Below the pieces are notes generated by a model that was given only the letters and a program-made list of their open reading frames with translations, made no database searches and was not told where the DNA came from. From assembly GCF_006539725.1 (NCBI RefSeq), contig NZ_BJNO01000001.1:186001-250000 (forward strand): a DNA stretch of 64,000 bases, given 5' to 3'. Both the position numbers and the translations under genes were made by a program. This DNA comes from Klebsiella terrigena (GTDB lineage: Bacteria > Pseudomonadota > Gammaproteobacteria > Enterobacterales > Enterobacteriaceae). Shown piece after piece: positions 17,016 to 28,900 of this stretch. How positions within the stretch are numbered: position 1 is the first letter of the stretch; the number at the start of each line of letters is the position of its first letter.

Positions 17016-18041
17016 ATGACGCAAGGAACGAGCGATTTTAGTTTTACCGCGCTGATGGCACGGCGGGCTCGGGAGCTGGCTCTGAGCCTTGATAGCGACC
17101 AGCAGGCGCTGGTTGCGCAGCTTGATGCGCTGGGGCGGAGATTGCTGGCGCAAAGCGCCGCTCCCGGCAAAGGGCTTTACGTCTGGGGGCGCACCGGGCG
17201 CGGCAAAAGCCTGCTCGTCGATAGCTTCTTTGCTGGCCTGCCGCTGGCGGCTAAGCGCCGGGTGCACTTCCACTCTTTTTTTCGCGAACTGCATCAGCGC
17301 CTGAACGCGCCCACCTCGCCGTCGCTGCCTGCGGTCATCGCGCAGATGACCGACGGCTGCGGACTGATCTGTTTTGACGAGTTCCATCTCCACGATCCGG
17401 CGGACGCGATGCTGGTTAAGCCGCTGCTGGCGCAGCTGTTTCAGCGCGGCGTCGTCCTGATGGCAACCTCCAACTACCCTCCGGAACGGCTGCTGGAAGA
17501 TCCGCTATACCATGCGCGCTTTTTGCCTTCGATTGCGTTAATTAAACAGCATATGACGGTAGTCGCGCTCGACGGCGAAGAGGACTACCGGGCGCGCCAC
17601 GCGCCGGCGGAGAGCCCGTTTTGCCAGGGGCTGCTGCTGATCCAGCCGTCGGACCACACCCGCAGGCGGCATGCTTTACCCGAGCTCGCCGCCAGGGCGC
17701 TGACGCTGCCGGTCGGGTATCGCACCCTGGAGGTGGCCTCCGCGCCGGCGGCTTTTTTACATTTTACCTTCAGCCAGCTGTGCCAGGGCCCGACGTCGGT
17801 GATGGACTACCTGACGCTGTGCGAAAGCCATTCATGCTGGCTGCTGGACGCGGTGCCGCCTTTAGGTCACGCGGGACCGGCGGCGCAGCAGCGGTTTATC
17901 AACCTGGTGGATGTGCTCTATGAGAAGCAGTGTCGCCTGGTGCTGGTGAGCGAATGCGGATTACCCGAGCTGGTCGCGGGAGTTGAGCGGGAAGATATTC
18001 AGCGAACCTACAGTCGGCTGCAGCAGCTGCGGCAAGGATAG
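17016..18041 (+). CDS. AFG1/ZapE-family ATPase (paralogue)
   Basis: It is a 341-residue P-loop ATPase of the AFG1/ZapE family. Walker A is WGRTGRGKS (about residues 57-65), Walker B is LICFDEFHLHD and sensor 1 is VVLMATSNYPPERL. The classical zapE gene of enterobacteria belongs to another locus and is about 375 residues, so this is likely a second, divergent copy. ZapE acts on the division ring under stress, but the role of the paralogue is unknown. It sits next to katG, in convergent orientation. The start ATG at 17016 follows AAAGGAGAGAATC. Confidence 0.85.
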   Translation: MTQGTSDFSFTALMARRARELALSLDSDQQALVAQLDALGRRLLAQSAAPGKGLYVWGRTGRGKSLLVDSFFAGLPLAAKRRVHFHSFFRELHQRLNAPTSPSLPAVIAQMTDGCGLICFDEFHLHDPADAMLVKPLLAQLFQRGVVLMATSNYPPERLLEDPLYHARFLPSIALIKQHMTVVALDGEEDYRARHAPAESPFCQGLLLIQPSDHTRRRHALPELAARALTLPVGYRTLEVASAPAAFLHFTFSQLCQGPTSVMDYLTLCESHSCWLLDAVPPLGHAGPAAQQRFINLVDVLYEKQCRLVLVSECGLPELVAGVEREDIQRTYSRLQQLRQG

Positions 18042-18057
18042 GGCGGGAAGAGAGAAG

Positions 18058-18084
18058 CCCCGGCGAGCGAGAAGCCTGCCGGGG
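18058..18084 (-). terminator. Hairpin downstream of katG
   Basis: CCCCGGC and GCCGGGG form a 7-bp stem just past the katG stop on the reverse strand, followed there by a pyrimidine-rich CTTCTCTCTT. It also lies past the AFG1-like gene end, so it may serve both. Confidence 0.55.
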
Positions 18085-18091
18085 TGGGAGA

Positions 18092-20727
<2,636 letters not shown>

Positions 20728-21360
20728 ATGCCTGAATTGAGTTCGTTAATAACATTCGCGTTCGTTGCCCTGGGGCTGGTGCTGACCCCCGGGCCGAATA
20801 TGATCTACCTGACCTCGCGCTCGATCTGCCAGGGCAAACGCGCCGGCCTGATTTCATTAGGCGGCGTGGCGCTGGGGTTCGTCTTTTATATGCTGTGCGC
20901 GGCGCTGGGGATTACCGCGCTGATTTTTGCGGTGCCCTATGCCTACGATATTTTGCGCATCAGCGGGGTCGTCTACTTACTCTACCTGGCCTGGCAGGCG
21001 ATAAAACCGGGCGGTCGTTCGCTCTTTGCCGTGCGCGACCTGCCGGCAGACAGCGGGCGTAAGCTCTTTCTGATGGGCTTTATTACCAATCTGGCGAATC
21101 CTAAAATCGCCATTATGTATCTGTCGCTCTTACCGCAGTTTATCTCCCCCGGCCACGGCAGCATTCTCAGCCAGTCTTTGGTGCTCGGCTTCACCCAGGC
21201 ATCGATCAGCGTGGCGGTCAACGCGCTGATTGTGCTGATGGCCGGCGAGGTGTCGCGGTTTCTTACCGGTCGCCCGCTCTGGCAGCGCTTTCAGCGCTGG
21301 CTGATGGCGACGGTGCTGGCAGGAATGGCGGTTAAAATCGCCTTTGAAGCGCGCAAATAA
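20728..21360 (+). CDS. LysE/RhtB-family exporter
   Basis: It is a 210-residue inner-membrane exporter with six hydrophobic helices. The RhtB signature is LTPGPNMIYLTSRSICQGKRAG (P-G-P near residue 22), followed by NLANPKIAIMYLSLLPQFI in the middle. It resembles homoserine/threonine or leucine exporters. The start ATG 20728 follows GGTGGAGATAAACT. It is the second LysE-type gene in the window; the first, at 9328-9948, is distant in sequence. It is followed by a hairpin and then the guanidine operon, so it is probably transcribed separately. Confidence 0.9.
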   Translation: MPELSSLITFAFVALGLVLTPGPNMIYLTSRSICQGKRAGLISLGGVALGFVFYMLCAALGITALIFAVPYAYDILRISGVVYLLYLAWQAIKPGGRSLFAVRDLPADSGRKLFLMGFITNLANPKIAIMYLSLLPQFISPGHGSILSQSLVLGFTQASISVAVNALIVLMAGEVSRFLTGRPLWQRFQRWLMATVLAGMAVKIAFEARK

Positions 21361-21366
21361 CGCCCC

Positions 21367-21384
21367 GGCAGGCGCGAGCCTGCC
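21367..21384 (+). terminator. Hairpin terminator of the LysE-type gene
   Basis: GGCAGGC-GCGA-GCCTGCC is a perfect 7-bp stem with a 4-base loop six bases past the stop, followed by a mixed TCCCTC pyrimidine run rather than a pure T-tract. Confidence 0.6.
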
Positions 21385-21487
21385 TCCCTCTGCACCAAAT
21401 CTACGCGTTGCCCCAAAACGGCTCCCCATCCTGGTGTGCTGGCGGCGGTAAATATTCCATCCTGTTGATTTTATGCTAATTATTATT

Positions 21488-21504
21488 TTGGCATATGCTT
21501 TGCA
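21488..21504 (+). promoter_or_regulatory. Sigma-54 type promoter of the guanidine operon
   Basis: TTGGCATATGCTTTGCA has GG (21490-21491) and GC (21502-21503) separated by exactly ten bases, as required at -24/-12 for RpoN. Transcription would begin near 21515, ahead of the riboswitch. NtrC-like half-sites TGCACCA (21391-21397) and TGGTG (21432-21436) lie upstream but are weak. Nitrogen control fits a guanidine nitrogen-scavenging operon. Confidence 0.65.
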
Positions 21505-21550
21505 AGATAAAAACAGAAGGCAGCGCACCATACAATTTAGATGATCAAAT

Positions 21551-21643
21551 AGCTGGCTAGGGTTCCGGTTCACGCAGGTGAATGACTGGTCCGAGAGCTG
21601 GCGACCTCTGCGAGGTTACACGGCGGGACAAAAGCCCGGGAGA
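21551..21643 (+). ncRNA. Guanidine-I riboswitch (ykkC motif)
   Basis: The leader contains the conserved ykkC/guanidine-I blocks in order: CTAGGGTTCCG (about 21558), ACTGGTCCGAGAG (about 21585), ACACGGCGGGACAAAAG (about 21619) and CCCGGGAGA. The spacing and helices match the class. It senses free guanidinium and is followed by a terminator, so guanidine should switch on the downstream transporter and catabolic genes. This identifies the operon substrate as guanidine rather than urea. Confidence 0.95.
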
Positions 21644-21682
21644 CAGCAGCACCAGTAGGTGTCGCGCTGCTCCTGTTTTTTG
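21644..21682 (+). terminator. Riboswitch-controlled terminator hairpin
   Basis: CAGCAGCACC...GGTG...GCTGCTCCTG forms a long stem, followed by six T residues (21676-21681). It lies just after the guanidine-I aptamer and before the first gene, so it is the expected expression platform, disrupted when ligand is bound. Confidence 0.75.
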
Positions 21683-21701
21683 TGCCAACCAGAGGTTCAT
21701 C

Positions 21702-22760
21702 ATGAAGCGATCGCCACTACTCCGTTCTTTTGTCCTGTCCCTGGCGCTGCTGGCCAGTTTCCCTTCCTTTGCCGCGGTAAAAAAAGAGTTCAACATCTGC
21801 TGGACGATTTATGCCGGCTGGATGCCCTGGGGCACCATCAGCAACGAAAAAATCATCGATAAATGGGCCAGCAAGTACGGTATCAAGATCAATATCGTGC
21901 AGCTCAACGACTACATCGAATCGATTAACCAGTATACCGCCGGCCAGTTCGACGGCTGCACCATGACCAATATGGATGCCCTGACCATTCCTGCCGCCGG
22001 CGGGGTGGATACCACTGCGCTGATCACCGGCAGCTACTCTGACGGTAACGATGGCGTGGTACTGAAGGGCGCGGGCAAAAAGCTGAGCGACCTCAAGGGG
22101 ATGCAGGTTTACCTCCCGGAGCTCTCGGTTTCGCACTATCTGCTGGTTCGCGGACTGGAAAAGGCCGGACTGCAGGAGCGAGACGTCAAAGTGGTCAATA
22201 CCTCTGACGCCGATATTGTCTCGGCCTTCGGCACCAGCAGCGTGCGCGCCGCCGTGGCGTGGAACCCGCAGCTGTCGGTTATCAAAAAGACCCCACAAAC
22301 CAGCGAAGTCTTTAGCTCCTCCCAGGTGCCTGGAGAGCTTATCGACATGATGGTGGTCAACAGCCAAACCCTGAAGGACAACCCGGCGCTCGGCAAGGCG
22401 TTGACCGGCGCGTGGTTTGAGATGATGAGTAAAATGCAGGCCGGGGATAAGCCAGCGCTGAGCGCCATGGCGGCCGATTCCGGCACCGACCTCGCGGGCT
22501 ATGAGGCGCAGCTGAAAACCACCCATCTGTTCTGGACTCCCGACGAGACCCTCAAATTTATCTCCACCCCGGAGCTGGCCAAAACCATGCAGCGCGTGGC
22601 GCAGTTCTCCTTTGACAAAGGGCTGCTGGGCGAGGGCGCCCAGAGCGCTGACTTTATCGGCATGAGTTTCCCGGGCAACGTCACCGTCGGCGACGCGGGC
22701 AACGTCAAGCTGCGCTTCGACGATAGCTACCTGAAGATGGCCGCCGCGGGCCAGCTGTAA
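21702..22760 (+). CDS. ABC transporter substrate-binding protein (guanidine uptake)
   Basis: It is a periplasmic binding protein of 352 residues with a Sec signal peptide (about 1-23, ending SFA). It belongs to the nitrate/sulfonate/taurine-type class; FNICWTIYAGWMPWG begins the mature part. It would capture guanidine, or a related compound, for the adjacent permease and ATPase. The frame is open from 21582, but ATG 21702 has a ribosome site (AGAGG, 21691-21695) and starts the signal peptide; upstream sequence is the riboswitch. It is the first gene of the operon. The substrate is inferred from the riboswitch and pathway. Confidence 0.88.
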   Translation: MKRSPLLRSFVLSLALLASFPSFAAVKKEFNICWTIYAGWMPWGTISNEKIIDKWASKYGIKINIVQLNDYIESINQYTAGQFDGCTMTNMDALTIPAAGGVDTTALITGSYSDGNDGVVLKGAGKKLSDLKGMQVYLPELSVSHYLLVRGLEKAGLQERDVKVVNTSDADIVSAFGTSSVRAAVAWNPQLSVIKKTPQTSEVFSSSQVPGELIDMMVVNSQTLKDNPALGKALTGAWFEMMSKMQAGDKPALSAMAADSGTDLAGYEAQLKTTHLFWTPDETLKFISTPELAKTMQRVAQFSFDKGLLGEGAQSADFIGMSFPGNVTVGDAGNVKLRFDDSYLKMAAAGQL

Positions 22761-22784
22761 TGATTGCTGACGGGAGTCAACGCC

Positions 22785-23600
22785 ATGCGACAAATTAACC
22801 GCCATCCACAGCAGGGCATGCGAATGATGTTGATGCTGATGCCCTTTGTGCTGCTGATCGCCGCCTGGGTTATCGGCTCTGCGCTGCGGCTGGAGGCCAA
22901 TCCGCAGGACAAGCTGCTGCCCGGACTGACGCAAATGGTCGCCGCCGTCGAGCGGATGGCGTTCACGCCGGACAAACGCAGCGGCGAATACCTGCTGTGG
23001 GCCGATACTCTTATCAGCCTGAGTCGCCTGCTGACCGGGCTGGCGCTCTCCTCGCTGATCGGGCTGAGCATCGGTATCGCCGCCGGGGTTTTCCCGCTCT
23101 ACCGCGCGGCGCTGTCGCCGCTGATGACCGTGATCTCGATGATCCCACCGCTGGCGATCCTGCCGGTGCTGTTTATCGTCTTTGGTCTCGATGAGCTCTC
23201 CAAGGTGATGCTGATTGTTATTGGGGTGACGCCCATGCTGGCGCGCGATCTCGAGCAGCGGGCGCGGGAAATTCCGGCGGAGCTGTTTATTAAAGCGCAG
23301 ACCCTCGGCGCCAACAGCTGGACGCTGGTGCTACGGGTAGTGCTGCCGCAGCTGCTGTCGCGCCTGATTATCTCCCTGCGTCTGCTGCTGGGTTCGGCGT
23401 GGCTGTTTCTGATATCGGCGGAGGCCATTTCCGCCACCGCCGGTCTCGGATACCGCATTTTCCTTGTTCGCCGCTATATGGCGATGGACGTCATTATTCC
23501 CTACGTCATCTGGATAACCCTGCTGGCCTGGCTGATGGATCTGGCCCTGCGGCAGCTGCATAAAGCCTGCTTCCCGTGGGCGGAAGGAGGCCGGACATGA
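22785..23600 (+). CDS. ABC transporter permease (guanidine uptake)
   Basis: It is a 271-residue inner-membrane permease of the BPD_transp_1 family. About six helices are visible; the EAA loop that docks the ATPase is near AQTLGANSWTLVLRVVLPQL (about 175-195). The chosen ATG 22785 follows GGGAGTCAACGCC; an upstream TTG in the same frame has no ribosome site. It ends in an ATGA overlap with the ATPase start, so the two are translationally coupled. The binding-protein gene ends 24 bases upstream. Confidence 0.88.
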   Translation: MRQINRHPQQGMRMMLMLMPFVLLIAAWVIGSALRLEANPQDKLLPGLTQMVAAVERMAFTPDKRSGEYLLWADTLISLSRLLTGLALSSLIGLSIGIAAGVFPLYRAALSPLMTVISMIPPLAILPVLFIVFGLDELSKVMLIVIGVTPMLARDLEQRAREIPAELFIKAQTLGANSWTLVLRVVLPQLLSRLIISLRLLLGSAWLFLISAEAISATAGLGYRIFLVRRYMAMDVIIPYVIWITLLAWLMDLALRQLHKACFPWAEGGRT

Positions 23601-24376
23601 GTTTTATTGCCATTAAAAATATCTGGCAGGAGTACGGCGACCACGTGGTGCTGGAGCGCATCAATCTCGAGGTCAGGGAGGGGGAGTTCTGTTCAATGGT
23701 CGGGGCCTCCGGCTGCGGGAAATCGACCTTTTTGCGCCTGCTGCTGGGCCAGGAGAAGCCGACCCGGGGCTCTATCACCCTTGACGGCCAGCCGCTGGCC
23801 GCCGAGCCGGACCGCAGCCGCGGCGTGGTGTTCCAGCGCTATTCGGTATTCCCGCATCTCAACGTGCTGGATAACGTGACCGTTGGCCTCGAGCTGCCGG
23901 CCTCGCCGCTGCTTGGCCGTCTTTTTGGCGCCCGCAGGCGGCTCGCCCGCGAACGGGCGGCGCAGATGCTGGAGAAAGTCGGCCTTTCCCACGCGCTCGA
24001 TAAGTACCCGGCGCAGCTCTCCGGCGGCATGCAGCAGCGGCTGGCTATCGCCCAGGCCTTTGTGATGCAGCCGCGTATTCTGCTGCTTGATGAGCCGTTT
24101 GGCGCCCTCGACCCGGGTATCCGCAAGGATATGCACGCGCTGCTTTTGCAGCTGTGGAGCGAAACGCGGATGACGGTCTTTATGGTCACCCACGATTTGG
24201 CCGAAGGCTTCAATCTCGGGACCCGGCTGCTGGTCTTTGACAAGGTGCGCCACGACCCGCAGGCGCCCAACGCCTACGGCGCGCGCGTGACCTACGACAT
24301 ACCGCTTAACGAAGCCCGCATGTCGCAGATGCTCGGCACCGGCAGCGATAACAACGTTTATGCATTAAGGAGATAG
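23597..24376 (+). CDS. ABC transporter ATP-binding protein (guanidine uptake)
   Basis: It is a 259-residue ATPase of the nitrate/sulfonate-type importer group. Walker A is GASGCGKST, the signature is LSGGMQQRLAIAQAF, Walker B is ILLLDEPFGALD and the switch His is in VTHDLAEG. The start ATG 23597 overlaps the permease stop (ATGA), with GGAGG seven bases upstream. It completes the importer encoded by the two preceding genes. Confidence 0.92.
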   Translation: MSFIAIKNIWQEYGDHVVLERINLEVREGEFCSMVGASGCGKSTFLRLLLGQEKPTRGSITLDGQPLAAEPDRSRGVVFQRYSVFPHLNVLDNVTVGLELPASPLLGRLFGARRRLARERAAQMLEKVGLSHALDKYPAQLSGGMQQRLAIAQAFVMQPRILLLDEPFGALDPGIRKDMHALLLQLWSETRMTVFMVTHDLAEGFNLGTRLLVFDKVRHDPQAPNAYGARVTYDIPLNEARMSQMLGTGSDNNVYALRR

Positions 24377-24380
24377 TCAG

Positions 24381-25109
24381 ATGAAGCCACTTTTTCACTC
24401 CGCACCGAGCCTGCGCGAAGAGTTTGTCCCGGGCGGCGGCCATACCTCGTTTATTCTGCGCCGCGGGCAAATCCTGCGCCTGACCGATATCGACGGCGAG
24501 GCTAACGTCAGCATGATGATGCTCAATCCGCATGAAAAGAGCGAACGCCTGAACCTGCCGGATACCCTGAAAGGGCAGCACACCGCGCGCCTGACCGCCG
24601 GGCACTGCTTCTACTCTGATATGGGCCGCGTGCTGGCGGGGATCGTCGCCGATAGCAGCGGCTGGCACGATCCCTTTGGCGGCGTGCTCAACGCCGAAGA
24701 GACCCTGGAAAAGTACGGCGCCGGCCGCTACCAGGAGCTGCGCAACGGCTACTACCGCAACGGCGTCGATAACCTGCTGGTTGAAATGGGCAAATGGGAT
24801 CTGGGCCTGGAGGATCTGCTGATGGTGGTCAACTTCTTCAGCAAGGTCACCGTCGCCGCCGACGGCAGCTTCCATTTCTGCGCCGCGCCGTCCAGCGCCG
24901 GGCGGTACGTTGAGCTGTTTGCGCCGATGGACGTGCTGATCGTCCTTACCGCGCTGCCGCATCCGCAGGACCCCGCTACGGAGTATGCCCCGCGTCCGGT
25001 CCAACTGAGCTGGTTCGACGCTGACGATGCCCAGGCGGCGGTCGCCTCGCTGCTCACCCGCGATGAAAACCAGCGCGCGTTTGCCAATACCCAACTTTTT
25101 GCCCTCTGA
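24381..25109 (+). CDS. DUF1989 protein, carboxyguanidine deiminase subunit (UAAP1)
   Basis: It is a 242-residue member of the urea-amidolyase-associated family 1 (DUF1989). Work on guanidine utilisation assigned the two DUF1989 partners as the heteromeric carboxyguanidine deiminase (CgdA/CgdB), which converts carboxyguanidine to allophanate and ammonia. Conserved blocks here are [19 protein letters not shown] (residues 25-43) and [13 protein letters not shown]. It begins four bases after the ATPase stop, with AAGGAG nearby. I do not assign which of A or B this is. Confidence 0.85.
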   Translation: MKPLFHSAPSLREEFVPGGGHTSFILRRGQILRLTDIDGEANVSMMMLNPHEKSERLNLPDTLKGQHTARLTAGHCFYSDMGRVLAGIVADSSGWHDPFGGVLNAEETLEKYGAGRYQELRNGYYRNGVDNLLVEMGKWDLGLEDLLMVVNFFSKVTVAADGSFHFCAAPSSAGRYVELFAPMDVLIVLTALPHPQDPATEYAPRPVQLSWFDADDAQAAVASLLTRDENQRAFANTQLFAL

Positions 25110-25119
25110 GGAGCCGACC

Positions 25120-25755
25120 ATGAGCCTTGTTACCAGTCCCCGCAACCCGGCTGATGCCGTTTATCGTCACGTGATCCCGGCGGGCGAACCCTGGCTGTTC
25201 GAAGTGAAGAAAGGGCAAACCCTGCGGCTGCTCGATCTTGAAGGCAACCAGGCTATCGACACCCTGTTTTATAACGCCGATAACCCGCGCGAACGCTACG
25301 ATCCGCAGCGCACGCTGCGTCGTCAGGGGAACGTCTATCTGACCGCCGGCAGCGTGCTGTTCTCGAATCTTGGCCGGCCGCTGCTGACCATCGTTGCCGA
25401 TACCTGTGGCCGCCACGACACTCTCGGCGGCGCCTGCGCTCAGGAGAGCAACACCGTGCGCTATGCCGCCGATAAGCGCTATATGCACAGCTGCCGGGAC
25501 AACTTCCTCTGCGCCTGCCTGCACGACGGCCGCCTGCACAAGCGTGATATCGGCGCCAACATCAACTTCTTTATGAACGTGCCGGTGACGGAAGAAGGCG
25601 GGCTGACCTTCGAAGACGGTATCTCCGCCGCCGGGAAATACGTCGAGTTGCGCGCGGAGTGTAACGCCATGGTGCTGATCTCCAACTGCCCGCAGCTCAA
25701 TAACCCGTGCAACGGCTGGAATCCAACCCCGGCGGAGGTGCTGGTATGGAACTGA
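25120..25755 (+). CDS. DUF1989 protein, carboxyguanidine deiminase subunit (UAAP2)
   Basis: It is a 211-residue second DUF1989 protein, homologous to the preceding one ([19 protein letters not shown] parallels its partner). It has a Cys-rich patch, [13 protein letters not shown] and [11 protein letters not shown], that could bind metal. With its neighbour it would form the carboxyguanidine deiminase. The open frame runs back to 25027, inside the previous gene. ATG 25120, preceded by GAGGAG, is the proper start. It overlaps a 32-codon ORF by 10 bases at its 3-prime end. Confidence 0.87.
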   Translation: MSLVTSPRNPADAVYRHVIPAGEPWLFEVKKGQTLRLLDLEGNQAIDTLFYNADNPRERYDPQRTLRRQGNVYLTAGSVLFSNLGRPLLTIVADTCGRHDTLGGACAQESNTVRYAADKRYMHSCRDNFLCACLHDGRLHKRDIGANINFFMNVPVTEEGGLTFEDGISAAGKYVELRAECNAMVLISNCPQLNNPCNGWNPTPAEVLVWN

Positions 25756-25844
25756 CCCGCTGGCAGCGCTGGCGGCTGATGGCCTATCGCCTGTTTGCCG
25801 TACGCGCCGATCGCCTGAACAGTACGCCGTCGCGCAAATCCTGA
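25746..25844 (+). CDS. Small basic ORF, 32 aa, between deiminase and carboxylase genes
   Basis: The frame starts at ATG 25746 inside the last codons of the deiminase gene and gives a 32-residue, Arg/Trp-rich peptide ([17 protein letters not shown]...). It has a net positive charge and amphipathic character. The overlap of 10 bases suggests translational coupling. It stops 11 bases before the guanidine-II element. It may be a real small protein, a leader peptide affecting folding of the riboswitch, or chance. It matches no family I recognise. Confidence 0.45.
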   Translation: MELTRWQRWRLMAYRLFAVRADRLNSTPSRKS

Positions 25845-25854
25845 CGCCGACGCG

Positions 25855-25921
25855 CCCCGGGGACGACCCCGGGAAGAACGCTATTTTGCTGCGGGACGAC
25901 CCGCCCTGATGTGAGTCCCGC
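25855..25921 (+). ncRNA. Guanidine-II riboswitch (mini-ykkC) before the carboxylase
   Basis: Two hairpins share the diagnostic ACGA loop: CCCGGGG-ACGA-CCCCGGG (25856-25873, 7 bp) and GCGGG-ACGA-CCCGC (25891-25904, 5 bp), joined by 17 bases. This is the guanidine-II layout. GCGGGAC (25891-25897) can alternatively pair with GTCCCGC (25915-25921), covering the ribosome-binding region just before the ATG at 25924. Ligand-stabilised hairpin 2 would free it. It is internal to an operon already headed by guanidine-I. Confidence 0.85.
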
Positions 25922-25923
25922 TT

Positions 25924-28900
25924 ATGTTCAATACGCTACTTATTGCCAACCGCGGCGCCATCGCCTGCCGAATTCTGCGCACGCTGCGCGATATGCAGGT
26001 TAAAGGCGTCGCCGTCTATTCCGATGCCGATCTCAGCAGCCTGCATATTCGCGAAGCCGATGAAGCGCTTAGCCTTGGCGACGGCCCGGCGGCGCAAACC
26101 TATCTGGTGGTGGAGAAAATCATCGCCGCCGCGCGGCAAAGCGGCGCCGAGGCGATACACCCCGGCTACGGTTTCCTCTCGGAAAACGCCGCCTTCGCCG
26201 AAGCCTGCGAAGCCGCCGGACTGGTATTCGTCGGCCCGACGCCGCAGCAGCTGCGGACCTTTGGCCTTAAGCATACCGCCAGGGCGCTGGCTAAAGCGCA
26301 GGGCCTGCCGCTGCTGGAAGGAACCGAGCTGCTGGCCGATAGCGCCGAGGCGTGCCGCGCCGCGCAGGAGATTGGCTATCCGGTGATGCTCAAAAGCACC
26401 GCCGGCGGTGGCGGGATCGGCATGCGGGTGTGCCACGATGCCGACGAGCTGGCGGAGGCTTTTGAGACCGTCCGCCGCCTCGGGCAGAACAACTTTAGCG
26501 ATGCCGGCGTGTTCGTTGAAAAATATATCTCCCGCGCGCGCCACCTTGAGGTGCAGATCTTTGGCGACGGGCAGGGGGAAGTTATCGCCCTCGGCGTGCG
26601 CGACTGCTCGATTCAGCGACGTAACCAGAAGGTTATCGAGGAGACGCCGGCCCCCAACCTGCCCGCGGGCATGGCGCAGGCGCTGTGCGAGGCGGCCATC
26701 TCCCTGGGTAAAGCGGTCAGCTACCGCAGCGCCGGGACGGTGGAGTTTGTTTACGACAGCCTGGCGCAGCGCTTCTATTTTCTCGAGGTCAACACCCGCC
26801 TGCAGGTCGAGCACGGCGTGACCGAGCAGGTCTGGGGCGTCGATCTGGTGCGCTGGATGGTCGCCCTGGCGGCGGGGGATTTGCCGCCGCTGTCCCGGCT
26901 GATGGCGGATCTGCAGCCGCGCGGCCACGCGATTCAGGCGCGGATTTACGCCGAAGATCCCGGCCGCCAGTTCCAGCCCTCGCCGGGGCTTCTCAGCGAA
27001 GCGACCTTCCCGCCGGCGGATGGGGAAACCCTGCGAATTGACCGCTGGGTGGAGGCCGGCTGCGAGGTGCCGCCGTTCTTCGACCCGATGCTGGCAAAAA
27101 CGATCGCCTGGCAGCCCGACCGCGAGCGGGCTATCGCCCGTCTCAGCGAAGCGCTGGCGGCAACCCGGCTGTACGGCGTGGAAACCAATCGTCTCTACCT
27201 GCAGCAGATTCTGGCTTTCGCCCCCTTTACCGAGGGCGAACCCTGGACCCGCTGCCTCGAGCAGCTGAGCTATCGGGCGGCAACCGTCGAGGTGCTGAGT
27301 GCCGGGACCCAGACCAGCGTTCAGGACTATCCGGGGCGCCTCGGATACTGGGCGGTGGGGGTTCCGCCGTCGGGGCCGATGGACGATCGGGCGCTGCGCC
27401 TCGGCAACCGGCTGCTCGGCAATCCGCAGGGCGAGGCGGCGCTGGAAATCACTCTCAGCGGACCAACGTTGAAGTTTAACTGCCTCGCCGAGGCGGCGAT
27501 ATGCGGCGCAGCGGTGGCGGTAACCCTCGACGGCGTGGCCCAGCCGATGAACCGCGTCTTTACTATTCCCGCCGGCGCGACGCTGAAAATCGGCCCGGTC
27601 AGCGGCGCGGGGGTGCGCAGCTACCTCTGCCTGCGCGGCGGCATTCAGGTGCCGGACTATTTAGGCAGTAAAAGCACCTTTACCCTCGGACAGTTTGGCG
27701 GCCACGCCGGACGCGCGCTGCGCAGCGGCGACGTTCTGCACCTCGCGCCGACGCCCGGCGCAGAAGCCGGCGCCACGCTCCCGGCTGCGCTGCAGACCCA
27801 TCTGGACGCGGTGCGGACGCTGCGGGTGATCTACGGCCCCCACGGCGCGCCGGAATTCTTTGCCGCGGAGTATATCGCTACCTTTTTTGCCACCGACTGG
27901 GAGGTCCATTTCAACTCCAGCCGTACCGGCGTGCGGCTGATTGGCCCGAAACCGCTGTGGGCGCGCGACAGCGGCGGTGAGGCGGGGCTGCATCCGTCGA
28001 ATATTCACGATAATCCCTACGCAGTCGGGGCGGTCGATTTTACCGGCGATATGCCGGTGATCCTCGGTCCGGACGGCCCCAGCCTCGGCGGATTTGTCTG
28101 CCCGGTCACCGTGATTGAGGCCGACCTGTGGCAGCTCGGGCAGCTGAAAGCTGGCGATAAGGTCCGCTTTGCGGCGGTCGATTTAGCCACCGCCCGTCGT
28201 CTGGCGCAGGGCCGCCGCGAGGAGCTGGCGACCCTTGAACCGGCGGCTATCGGCTGGCAGCCGGCGCCGCTGGCGTCACCGGTAGTGATGAGCTGCGGGG
28301 AAGGCAGTAAACGCCTGGTGGCGCGGCTCTCCGGCGATACCCATCTGCTGCTGGAGGCCGGAGAGGCGGAGCTGGATCTGGTTCTGCGCTTTCGTATCCA
28401 CGCGCTGATGCAGACGCTGGAGGCGCAGGCCCGGACGGGGGTCATCGACCTGACGCCGGGGATCCGCTCTTTGCAGGTTCACTTCCAGCCGGAAACCCTG
28501 ACCCTGGAGGCGCTGCTGGCATGGGTACGCGCGGAATGGGCGACGGTGTGCGTTAGCGACGATCTCGAGGTTCCCACGCGCGTGGTGCACCTGCCGCTGT
28601 CGTGGGACGACCCGGCCTGCCGCAAGGCTATCGATAAATATATGACTACCGTTCGCCGCGACGCGCCCTGGTGCCCCAGCAATCTTGAGTTTATCCGGCG
28701 GATTAACGATCTGCCCGACGAACGCGCGGTCTGGGATACGGTGTTTGACGCCAGCTACCTGGTGATGGGGCTGGGGGATGTCTATCTCGGCGCGCCGGTG
28801 GCCACCCCCCTCGACCCGCGCCACCGGCTGGTGACCACCAAATACAACCCGGCGCGCACCTGGACGGCGGAAAACTCGGTCGGGATTGGCGGTGCCTACC

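Noticed and set aside
21717-22934. 405-codon reverse frame across the binding-protein gene
   Set aside because: The forward strand has a signal peptide, ribosome site and riboswitch leader; the reverse frame crosses two genes.
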